The notes under the pieces: generated by a model
Told to the model about the DNA's origin: nothing
What the model saw: the letters and a program-made list of their open reading frames with translations, nothing else
Databases searched by the model: none
Assembly: GCA_964016985.1 (NCBI GenBank)
Contig: OZ024823.1
Coordinates: 131,894,112 to 131,958,111, forward strand
Direction: 5' to 3'
Length of the DNA stretch: 64,000 nt
Source: Anodontia alba
Taxonomy: Eukaryota; Mollusca; Bivalvia; Lucinida; Lucinidae
Program-made: the position numbers and the translations under genes
In this document: piece after piece, positions 54,911-64,000 of the stretch
How positions within the stretch are numbered: position 1 is the first letter of the stretch
How the letters are laid out: each line of letters starts with the position of its first letter

Positions 54911-56310
54911 CAAATTTAATAGCAGACATCCTAGTATGACGTCATTTACTGATAGGAGTCCGACTTTCAGCGGAAGATACGAATACTGCCCCTGAAAGAG
55001 AAATTATTGTACGTTTACTTACAATGTTAGATATTATCTTAAGTACTGCCGCTTGGACCTGGTGTTAACTGATATACAGAGTTTGGAATACAGAAAATGA
55101 TATTTTTGCCAGAAGCATTTAAAGACAAAAAGAACTCAACAAAATCAAATCGAATTACAGCGTATTTTGAGACGTTTGGAGACTTTTTTATTATTTTACT
55201 TTTCACTACCAAGGATTGCAAGTTCGATCCTCATCTGATGGCACACATCACGATTCTGCTCGTAATGCGACTCTGCCATCTACTTAAATGTACATGTACT
55301 TAGCAAGATTCAAACCAGTCCGTTCAGCTATAGAGTCTAGCACGAATATTCAAACTTTGGATAAATCAAGTATATACATAGTACTATCTAAGCAGCGAAC
55401 AAACCTGTGTTAACCATACTACATGGATGTTTCTTTAGTAGTGTGACCTCCCATTGAGTGAGCAAACATTCGATCCGATTTACGAGATTATGGCACATTT
55501 TGTCCTCCGCGAACATACACTTCAAAAGCGCACGTGCGGCTATCAAGGGGCAATAGATATTTGGTTGAAGCAACCGTCTACTTCCATACGTCATGTGAAC
55601 AGCGAAGGCTCTGGTGAAACTACCTGAGCCTTCGCTAGCCGCCGATGTGATAAGTACTGTAATCGCATGGGCTGTGATTCAAATGAAATTCCTTTTTAAT
55701 GTGGAGATGTTTTGGGAAAAATATCAGGACCAGATTTAGCTGCAAGAATATCCAGGACAGGGGTATATACTATAGTTCGTCTCATGAAATGCCCAGGGTT
55801 ATAGTTTGAAAACACCAATGCAGATTTTGGTAAATGTTCCTTGTGTAGATGTTTGAGTCAGCATAAAATAAACTCTGGCATGGCATATTGGCATAAGATA
55901 AATTTGGCGTGGTCATGGGCAAAACTAACATCTACGACTGATATCAGTCTGCTAGACGCTTGGCGCACATTAATTTTGCTGGTTTTGCCATGCAACGCCC
56001 AATTTAGGATTTGCTGGGAAATAGCTCTCATCTCGGCTCTTGCCGATCAAGTTTCTGTCCTCTAAACTGAGCCACATCATGAGAAAACCCTTTTTATTAA
56101 TTTTCGCAGATCACCTGCGCATCTACGTAGTCTAGTTAAGTGCCTTTTTTGTTGCTTCAGTAATATAACACCTCTAGTATCTATATCTATAGCTGAACAA
56201 GTGGATGTTCGTCACACCTGACCATAAAGCCCGATGACAGGTTTTCTTGTGGCGCTGCTCAGTTGTGATTGTTTTTTCCCATTTGATATCTAGGACAGTA
56301 TATGTGGAGC
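54911..56310. other. No gene recognised; second copy of the 54788 repeat
   Basis: 55849-55950 is the second copy. A hairpin GCGAAGGCTC / GAGCCTTCGC occurs at 55602-55636. Short frames on both strands have no domain. Confidence 0.45.
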
Positions 56311-56405
56311 AGGGTTTATATGAAGAGACTCAATCAAACCGAGTCTCCGATTTTCGTGATTTTGTGGGTTCTTTGTTTCCAAAGGCAATCTTATTTTTTT
56401 ACTTT
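56311..56405 (+). repeat. Dispersed TATGAAGAGACTCAATC element
   Basis: TATGAAGAGACTCAATCAAA then CCGAGTCTCCGATTTTCGTG and TTCTTTGTTTCCAAAGGCAA TC. Copies at 59018-59100, 60013-60078, 60138-60215, 7115-7185 (+), 47137-47215 and 4390-4430 (-). Confidence 0.75.
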
Positions 56406-57379
56406 TAATTGTAAACTGTCGCTCTTCGGTTGAAATTGATAAGAATATTGGGAAAATAAGTGTCACTTATCTAACGGCGTATGCACAGAGGAATGGTTTT
56501 GTCGAGGCCTGTCTAATTGATCAATGCACTTTCATTTACTTATACTAAAATGACCTCCGTACACACCAGAGTTGTTGATAAAACTAATGGTATTTTTGTT
56601 GTTGTTTTTTTTTTTTTTTTTTAATTTTCATTCGATCATACCATATTTACTGAAATAAACGCAATAAATGCAATTCTAAAGTCTAGAAATGGTGACAAGC
56701 TTGGGACTAAACAACAGATTAAAAAAGAGTATTTTGATTGCCTAATACCAATTTCAATACTTTTGGTCACCTTTTATCTCTATAAAAAAGTGAGGCATTT
56801 GTTGAAGTGGTATAGAGGGTGTTTATTAGAATAAATTCCGTGGTTGAAACAAATTCCTGTTGAAACTTATAAAGTAAATCCAATAAATGTTTGAAATATT
56901 TAGTTTGGCTGTAAATGAAATAATGTACACATAAGAAAGTGAAGTATTATTATCTAATTAATGGAGGTGTTTAGTTTTCATACACATATACACATATATA
57001 CCGGATGTGATACATATACACACATCTAACCATTTAGTAACCGAAATGGCGCATATTTTTGCACTTGCGTGTCACTAGTACATGCTAAAAGACTCTCATA
57101 GATTTTCTGAGCTTTCTATTTACAATTTTAGAGGGTATGCGGAAACAGTAGCATTTGTCTTTTAATGTGTCTTTTTAAATAAAGATTTAAATCAATGTTA
57201 ATGAATGTTAATTAATTGCCAATCTACGAATAATTTATCTTTGGATGTTTCATATGTACAGTAATGATAAAATCAATACATTTTAGAGGCTAAAATGTCG
57301 TTCTTTCAACAACGAAAGGGAAACTCGCAAAATCACTTCTGTATCTTCCACTGAGCGACCGTATGACAAATGAACAGTT
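56406..57379. other. No gene recognised
   Basis: AT-rich; T-run near 56608. Confidence 0.4.
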
Positions 57380-57545
57380 TGGTGCGCCCAGCAAAGTCTC
57401 CGATCAACCTGGGCATCCTCCTAATTAGACCAGAGTCCTCGCTGTGCGCTCCTTGGGTACCTAAGGACCCAAGGTTCTTAATGCTGGCAGCGAAGACTGA
57501 TGAGACGGCTGATGCCCAGGCTGATCTGAGTCTTCGCTGAGCACA
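57380..57545. repeat. Dispersed GAGTCTTC / CTGATC palindromic element, copy 5
   Basis: CAACCTGGGCATCC, AGAGTCCTCGCTGTGCG, CAGCGAAGACTGATGAGACG and GCTGATCTGAGTCTTCGCTG pair to make an imperfect hairpin about 160 bp long. Confidence 0.65.
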
Positions 57546-57689
57546 CAAGTCAAATTGTTGGTTTTGTCATGCGGCGACTCAGTTATAATATCTACAAAAT
57601 TTATTATCCTCAAATCAAAGAATCTAATACAATTTCACCGTGTGCTTTTACTCCAATTTAGTCAGTTTAAATAATCAATAGTCAAGGTC

Positions 57690-58260
57690 ACTCATTTCCT
57701 CAGTATTTTCATCAAGAGTCTCGTCATCAGAAACCTTCTCTGAGTCATTATTTGACACTTCATCAGTAAGAAATTTCCAGATGTCATTAACAAACGTGTA
57801 ACTTTTCTTCTGGTGTCTTTTCTTCCCAGATTTTGTCTATTGTGACAACTCATTTGTTTCTTATCTTGCAATGTGATTTCTCTACCCACATGTGAATTCC
57901 AATCAAGAACGGCTAAGTCCCTTCTTATTGTGTAAAAGAGTCCCCGTCTGCAATATCAACATTGCACTGTTAAAGCTTTCAACCTAATATTTTTATTCGT
58001 CTATCTTTGGAAAAAGCATAGTCTTCAGCATGTTTAGAAAGTGTCAGAGATCGAAAAAACGATGTGAGCAGAGACACTGCCACAGAGTCACTAAGAAACG
58101 TAAAGTCTGGAATGTATTCAGGCTACACAAGTACTTGCATTGGAATTCTTCTGTACACTTGTCATGAATGTTCTGAAAATTTGGAATACAAGAATTAATC
58201 AGCTTCCTCAGTTCTGTCCCGCTTCCTTTACACATATCTACTGCGCAATACATATGGTTT
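57690..58260 (-). pseudogene. Decayed transposase-like ORF, C-terminal part
   Basis: On the minus strand, from 58253: CAVDMCKGSGTELRKLINSC IPNFQNIHDKC; after a frame change Y-stop-VESFNSAML near 57985; then LAVLDWNSHVGREITLQDKK QM near 57935-57860; then an acidic tail (NNDSEKVSDDETLDENTEEM) to about 57690. The order Cys-rich segment, YVESFNN-like block, LAxLxWNxxVxR block matches a family of uncharacterised transposase-like proteins repeated in marine invertebrate genomes, as I recall it; I cannot name a Pfam family with certainty. At least two frameshifts and a stop. No terminal inverted repeats were found nearby. Confidence 0.45.
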
Positions 58261-59017
58261 CAAACTAAACCTTTATCTGCTAGTCATGGGTGTCATATTT
58301 TACGCATGTTCTTTTTCGCTCCAGACGATATTGCTTTCATACCTTGTGTTTTGACTTTGTTGCTTGCCATCGTTCATTGCAGGTTTTGACATTCTGTAGA
58401 AAGGAATCATCTAACGACCTTTAAATAGTACCATTTACTGATTTGAAACCATGGAGGTTGCATTATTTTCAAAGTACAGTGTTAACGATTTCTTAGACTT
58501 TGGCGTGTATGTGTACTCTTTCGCGGAACCATCACTAAGCCTGAGTTGTTTCTTCATAAGCCATAGTTGAATGTTACTAACGTTAAAACTATGCAATTTA
58601 TGTGTTCATGTCATTATTTATTATGTATGGCTTTCTGAATCCAGAATTTCAATTCCATTTACGAGCATGTGATATAATGTTATAATACTACTATAGTTGT
58701 ATTTGTGAATTCTCAGCGTTATTAATATTTATAACATTTCAAGCATTTATGGATCATGCACTCTGGGCGTAGTAAGTAGTAAGTATATTATCCAACTGAA
58801 TGTGGTAAATTGCATTTACACATACTTACAATATAGCGTGATCCCCTTCCCCTTCCCCACGCCCCCTCCCCCCCCCCCCCTACACACACGAGGTATTTAT
58901 GTGAGAAGTTAATTTCATTTCCTTTGGGAACATTGTGCCCATTGTGATATATTTGAAAATGGAGTTCTGCTTATGTATACGCTAGAGGGCGTAAGCACTG
59001 TTGCAAACTTCATTACT
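58261..59017. other. No gene recognised; C-tract
   Basis: C-rich 58848-58880; AT-rich otherwise. Confidence 0.4.
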
Positions 59018-59194
59018 GTTTATGAAGAGTCTCAATGAAACCGAGACTCCCATTTTCTAATCTATAGTGTGTTCTTTGTTTCCAAAGGCAATCTTTTTTG
59101 GCATTTATTTTTTTTTTTATTCGATGCTGGGAAGAATCAAGATTGCATTTATCATTATTGCGAACAATAGACTTTTTATTGAAATATGATAAAG

Positions 59195-59234
<40 letters not shown>

Positions 59235-60215
59235 ATGAGCATAATTACAAATAATAAAGATACACCATGACAGAATATGTAATCATTATAACTTTTATCC
59301 ACATACTTCATATGTCTCTTTTATTCATTTAAATCTGTACCATTTAAAGGAGTTTCGAAGCTATATTTCATTACTTTTACACATTTTTTACAAAGAAATT
59401 AATATTGAATCTGATAAACAAGCAGGAAGAAGTGATCAAAGTGCTTTTTGGTCATTATAACCTGGACTTTGATGAAGTTTCTAGAAATGAATGTGTGAAA
59501 TTCTCACAGTAGATTCGAAATGCTTTTAAGTTATTTCAGTCGGTGATGTATTTTAAGCCAATTCGTGTGAAGAAAACTTATTGCTTTTTGCTTGTGAGAA
59601 AACTGAGGGCTCATAATGAAAGATTTAACCTTACAACTTAGACTGTGTAATATCTTAAGTAAACCAAAATCTATTGTTCCTTATCGCAAGATTAAAGTTG
59701 TGATATAATAAGTTTGTGGTTTTGCACCACAATGAAAAGTATCACAAAAATTGAAAGTAATTTATGAAATCAGAGATGATGTAGAAGAGGTTTTAGAAAC
59801 CCTTCACGCGGACATAACAATGTCTTGTGTATACTACGGCAGAACTAAGGGCGAGGGTTGTGGCCACGTAAAATTGATTTAAGTCCCGCCCCAGACCCCG
59901 CTCTCCACTCCCCCCCACCTCCCCCCTCCCCCACCTCCCCCCCCCCCCCCCCCCCCACACACACACATACAAACACCCCAATATTTTTTACTGATCGTTC
60001 AAATGCGGTGCTTCAAACCGAGTCTCCGATTTTCGTGATTTTGTTTGTTCTTTGTTTCCAAAGGCAATCTTTTTTTGCTTTTATTTTACTCTACTGTAGC
60101 TGGTCTTGTGCCGTGTATCCATAGTGCAGGTTGTATTTTATATGAAGAGATTCAATCAAACCGAGTCTCCGATTTTCGTGATTTTGTGTGTTCTTTGTTT
60201 CCAAAAGCAATCCTT
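59018..60215. repeat. Three TATGAAGAGA-type copies with A- and C-tracts
   Basis: Copies at 59018-59100, 60013-60078 and 60138-60215 (GAGTCTCCGATTTTCGTGAT, TTTGTTTCCAAAGGCAATC). A-run 59200-59233, C-run about 59910-59957. Between them (59110-59900) nothing is recognised. Confidence 0.6.
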
Positions 60216-60246
60216 TTTATTTGATTTGAACCTCTGTTAAGGGAAA

Positions 60247-60693
60247 ATGGAGATAAATCCCCATCCCCCATCCCCTGACACAACTAAGCCCAGTTTTGTT
60301 AAAGGATTGAAATTTTGCAGTTTTAACATCAATGGTATCAGAGGCAAATTCCTGGAACTTCTGGTTTTTCTAGATGCTTACCAACCACATGCTGTGGCTA
60401 TTCAATAAGAAAAGATTGACAGCACAATTACAACTTCTGAACTGTTCCTAGAAACTTGTATGTACAGTGTGTACAGAAAAAATAGAAATACTCATGGTGG
60501 CGGGGTGATGCTACTCATTCACAGAGATATCTCTCACATGCCAATCATGGAACTGGATAATAACTCTGAATCAGTTTGGGTAAAAATATTCGCTAATAAA
60601 TCTTCTCACTATGTAGCAAGTTGGTATCGACAGCCAAATGGGACTGTCGAAGACTTCCAGTTGTTTCGAGATCACCTTGATCATATTAAACAA
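60247..60693 (+). pseudogene. LINE ORF2 start: APE endonuclease N-terminal fragment
   Basis: From ATG at 60247 the frame gives a Pro-rich lead, then KFCSFNINGIRGKFLELLVF (endonuclease strand with the catalytic Asn region), AYQPHAVAIQ, a TAA at about 60406 where the catalytic Glu block is expected, and HGGGVMLLIHRDI, SVWVKIFANKSSHYVASWYR QPNG. It is then cut by the element at 60694. A short continuation (KLPSVHVLGDFN) appears at 63186-63240. This is a different family from the LINE at 20.7-24.0 kb. Confidence 0.75.
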
Positions 60694-62887
60694 GAGGACC
60701 ATGATGGTCCTATATCGCTCACCTGACCAAACAGATTTGCATATTTACTGTTGAAGTTTCAGCCAAGTTCACTGCTCTAGGATTTTTGTATAAACTTTAT
60801 AGCACTAACCAACCCCTCCCCCCTCCACCACACTCCCGGCCATGTTTTTTTACAAATCATGACAACTTGAACTGAATCTTAAAAGAGGGTCACCAAAGGA
60901 ATATTTCTGCCAAGTTATATTGAAATTGGTCCAGTGGTTTAAAAAGTTTTATATAGCTATAAAGCCCTACGCCCTAACGGCCATGTTTTTGGACGAATCA
61001 TGACAGCTTGAACAAACTTGGTAGAGGGTCACCAAAGGAACATTCCTGCCAAGTTATATTGAAATCTGTTCAGTGGTTTCTGACAAGAAGATTTTTAAAG
61101 TTTTCTATTTAGATATATAGGGAAAACAAGAAGATTTTTTTTCAAGTTTTCTATATAGATATATAGGGAAAATAAACCCCACCCCCTTGCAGCCATATTT
61201 TTTGACGAATCATGATGGCTTGAACAACCTTGGAAGAGGGTGACCAAAGACACATTCCTTCCAAGTTATATTGAAATCGGTCCATTGGTTTCTGCCAAGA
61301 ATATTTTTAAAGTTTTCTATATAGATACATATATAGGGAAAATAAGCCCTGCCCCTGGCGGCCATGTTTTTTGACAAATCCAAACGGCTTGAACAATCTT
61401 CGTAGAGGATAACTAAAAGAACATTTCTGCAAAATTATATGGAAATCGGTCCAGTGGTTTGGGACAAGATGATTTTTACATTTTTCTATATATAGGGAAA
61501 ATAAGCCCTGCCCCCTGGCGGCCATGTTTTTTGACAAATCCAAATGACTCGAACAATCTTGGTAGAGGATCACTAAAGAAACATTTCTACAAAATTATAT
61601 GGAAATCGGTCCAGTGGTTCTGACAAGAAGATTTTTTAAAGTTTTCTATATAGAAATATAGGGAAAATAAGCCCCACCCCCTGGCAGCCATGTTTTTTGA
61701 CGAATCCAAATGGCTTGAACAATCTTGGTAGAGGATCACCAAAGGAACATTTTTGCAACATTATATTGAAGTCGGCCCAGTGGTTTCGGACAAGAAGATT
61801 TTTAAAGTTTTCTATATAGATATATAGGGAAAATAAGCCCTGCCCTCTGGTGGCCATGTTTTTTGACAAATCCAAATGGCTTGAACAATCTTGGTAGAGG
61901 ATCACAAAAGGAACATTTCTGCAAAATTATATGGAAGTCGGTCCAGTGGTTTCGGACAAGAAGATTTTTACATTTTTCAATAAAGATATATAGGGAAAAT
62001 AAGCCCCGACCCTGGCGGCCATGTTTTTTGACTAATCGAAATGGCTCGAACAATCTTGGTAGAAGATCACCAAAGGAACATTTCTGCAAAATTATATGGA
62101 AATCGGTCCAGTGGTTTCTGACAAGAAGATTTTTAAAGTTTTCTATATAGATATATAGGGAAAATAAGCCCCGCCCCCTGGTGGCCATGTTTTTTGACGA
62201 ATCCAAATGGTCTGAACAATCTTGGTAGAAGAACACCAAAGGAACATTTCTGCAAAATTATATGGAAATCAGTCCTGCGGTTTCTGACAAGAAGATTTTT
62301 AAAAATTTCTATATAGATATATAGGGAAAATAAGCCCCGTCCCCTAGCGGCCATGTTTTTGGACGAATCCAAATGGCTTGAGCAATCTTGGTAGAGGATC
62401 ACTAAAGGAACATTTCTGCAAAATTACATTGAAATCGGTCCAGTGGTTTCTGACAAGAAGATTTTTAAAGTTTTCTATATAGATACATAGGGAAAATAAG
62501 CCCCGCCCCCTGGCGGCCATGTTTTTTGACAAATCCAAATGGCTTGAACAATCTTGGTAGAGGGTCACCAAAAGAACATTTCTGCAAAATTATATTGAAA
62601 TCGGTCCAGTGGTTTCTGACAAGAAGATTTTTTGTTTTTAGTTAAAAAATCTATTTTTAGCTCCTGTGACCTAGATATGCAATGGACCGGTATCATTTGA
62701 ACAACTTTGAAAGAGGACCAACCAAGGATCATTCCTGTGAAGTTTGGTCAAAATCCAATCAGTGGTTTAGGAGGAGATGTTGTTTAAAGATTGTGGACGG
62801 ACGGACGGACATACGGACGACGACGACGACGGACGGTGAGTGATCACAAAAGCTCACGTTGAGCTTTCAGCTCAGGTGAGCTAAAAA
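60694..62887 (+). mobile_element. Complete tandem-repeat element (about 10 units of about 165 bp) with hairpin ends
   Basis: The left end is GAGGACCATGATGGTCC, TATATCGCTCACCTGACC. The core has GACAAGAAGATTTTTAAAGT at about 61084, 61287 (variant), 61465, 61621, 61789, 61957, 62119, 62287, 62452 and 62619, with CCCCGCCCCCTGGCGGCCAT and TGGCTTGAACAATCTTGGTA in each unit. The right arm has GGACGGACGGACGGAC-like tracts (62794-62836) and the end AGCTTTCAGCTCAGGTGAGC TAAAAA. GCTCACCTGA and TCAGGTGAGC are inverted termini. Architecture as array 1; Helitron/Helentron-derived non-autonomous element is the likeliest class (inference). Confidence 0.85.
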
Positions 62888-63170
62888 GGTAAGAGAAAAG
62901 TCCAGGGAGTTCCACAATCACAAATCGCAGCCCTTCCCAGACCCCAAGCGGAAGAGGAAATCAACAAGTCTAAACAAACCGAACAAACATACGAAAAGCA
63001 CCAAGATTAGCTCTCTCTTCCCCAAGCGAGGTAATCGCAATACTAAAAGGACTGAAAAACACAAGAACAAACCGACACACGGAAAGACATACAACAAATC
63101 GCCTCGTAGAATAAACCACAAAGCAACAACGAGCAAGACTAACACGGGGACCACCGCCTTACCACTCGGC
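62888..63170 (-). repeat. Inverted 3' tail of the RT family
   Basis: GTAAGAGAAAAGTCCAGGGA, AATCACAAATCGCAGCCCTT, TTAGCTCTCTCTTCCCCAAG and CGCCTCGTAGAATAAACCAC match the tails at 13495 and 15935 in the same plus-strand sense, i.e. opposite to the RT coding sequence that follows at 63245. Confidence 0.8.
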
Positions 63171-63171
63171 A

Positions 63172-63243
63172 TAAAAGTAAAGAAAAACTTCCATCAGTTC
63201 ATGTACTAGGTGACTTTAACGTCAGAAAAATTGTCTGGCCTGC
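63172..63243 (+). pseudogene. Continuation of the LINE endonuclease fragment
   Basis: Reads KLPSVHVLGDFNVRKIVWPA R; GDFN is the APE endonuclease metal/phosphate-binding block expected about 15-20 residues after the point where the 60.2-60.7 kb fragment is cut. Confidence 0.6.
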
Positions 63244-63244
63244 T

Positions 63245-64000
63245 AGGCTTTCAATTCAACTTCAAGATACCTTGACGATTTATTAAATATTGACAATATT
63301 TGCTTTGACCAAATGGTGGACCGGATATACCCTACAGAACTCCAATTAAATTGAACAAATTCTTCCGATACCGAGGCACCTTTTTTGGATTTGAATCTAT
63401 GTACATCTAATGGTACAGTTTCCACCAAAATTTATGATAAACGGGACGATTTTGATTTTGATATAGTCAATTTCCCTTTTCTGGATGGCGATGTCCCCCG
63501 GCGTACCTCACATGGGGTATATATAGCTCAACTTTAAAGATTCGCCAGAGCTTCTTCAAATCTTAATGACTTTAACTACCGTAATAAAGCCCTTACTGCC
63601 AAACTTCTTAGACAGGGCTATCGTTATTTTAAACTTCGTAAGGCGTTTTCGAAATTTTATCGCAGACACAGTGCCTTGTTAGAAAAATATAGCGTCAGTC
63701 TGAAAATACTTCTGCAACAAGGTATATCGGAACCCGAATTTTACGGTGACTTAGTGTACAGATTTAGAAAAATTGTAGGTAAATCTTAACTTTTCAGAGC
63801 AATTCAGAAAGCTTATTAACCGTTATAAAAGAATTGGCTATAGCCTGGATATCATGCGGCAGACTGCATGCCTTGTTGTCAACCCAATCATTGTTGATGG
63901 CTATGCTTCACTCTTTAATTGCACGACGGCGGTTCGGGCCTCAGACTCAATGACGGCCTCTTCGTAAAACTTTAACCAGTCGGTTGGGGCTTGACGATAT
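63245..64000 (+). pseudogene. RT-family coding end (copy 4), plus strand, runs off window
   Basis: Begins within the catalytic block FNSTSRYLDDLLNIDN (YLDD codons at 63268-63279), then FDQMVDRIYPTELQLN, a TGA, SSDTEAPFLDLNL, STKIYDKRDDFDFDIVNFPF, DVPRRTSHGVYIAQL, a TAA, NKALTAKLLRQGYRYFKLRK, LLQQGISEPEFYGDLVYRFR and a C-terminal SLDIMRQTACLVVNPIIVDG in a shifted frame. The end CAGTCGGTTGGGGCTTGACG at the window edge is the start of the 3' tail as seen at 16.5 kb. Several stops make it non-functional. The catalytic block fixes it as a reverse transcriptase; the clade is uncertain (Penelope-like suspected). Confidence 0.8.

Noticed and set aside
60247..60693. Endonuclease fragment as part of the same LINE family as 20693-24037
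   Set aside because: The conserved blocks differ in wording (FNINGIRGK versus YNIQSLSNK; HGGGVMLLIH versus HGGICVYIN), so they are separate families.
61307..62571. Series of similar 75-145-codon minus-strand ORFs
   Set aside because: They are the tandem 165-bp unit read in an open frame, one per unit or pair of units.

Overview
The window looks like repeat-dense intergenic DNA from a marine lophotrochozoan, most likely a bivalve mollusc. That assignment is inference. It rests on the AT-rich sequence, many microsatellites, tRNA-derived SINEs, an N-terminal 2A-bearing LINE, many palindromic MITEs, and tandem-repeat elements ending in a GCTCACCTGA / TCAGGTGAGC hairpin with GGACGGACGG tracts. 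I found no convincing host gene. The one intact long coding region is a retrotransposon ORF of 1114 codons on the minus strand (20693-24037). Two small ORFs (116 codons at 36293-36643, about 81 codons at 33365-33610) are unexplained.

Layout. 1-2.8 kb: a broken Ty3/gypsy-type retrotransposon with domains in a non-canonical order (gag, integrase zinc finger, reverse transcriptase, RNase H), split by a MITE. 3.0-5.4 kb: a tandem array of about 160-bp units with a hairpin end. 6-17 kb: several minus-strand fragments of one RT-encoding family (coding 3' end plus 3' tail), a foldback element built of GAATTC repeats (11465-12151), and a SINE. 18-20 kb: a tRNA-like element between direct repeats. 20.2-24.1 kb: the intact CR1/Jockey-group LINE with a 2A-like motif at its N-terminus. 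24.2-27.5 kb: TTAA-flanked MITEs and microsatellites. 27.6-33.1 kb: a region bounded by about 90-bp inverted copies of one motif and holding a tandem array with palindromic AGGTCA half-sites, snapback elements, and a 1.5-kb foldback element. 34.1-34.75 kb: a terminal-inverted-repeat element. 36-39.1 kb: the 116-codon ORF between inverted repeats, then another 160-bp array interrupted by a SINE. 40-44.3 kb: more MITEs. 44.5-46.1 kb: a giant inverted repeat with arms of about 600-700 bp. 47-57 kb: SINEs, low-complexity tracts and dispersed palindromes. 57.7-58.3 kb: a decayed transposase-like ORF. 60.2-64.0 kb: a nest of a LINE endonuclease fragment, a complete tandem-repeat element, and the same RT family seen at 6-17 kb, here on the plus strand with an inverted copy of its 3' tail upstream.

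The features do not form a pathway. They record successive insertion, with elements inside elements, and self-complementary DNA dominates at every scale from 20 bp to 1.6 kb. The observations most worth following are the three large foldback structures, the inverted-tail organisation of the RT family, the 2A-like leader of the intact LINE, the scrambled gypsy copy, and a roughly 60-bp hairpin core shared by at least six elements.
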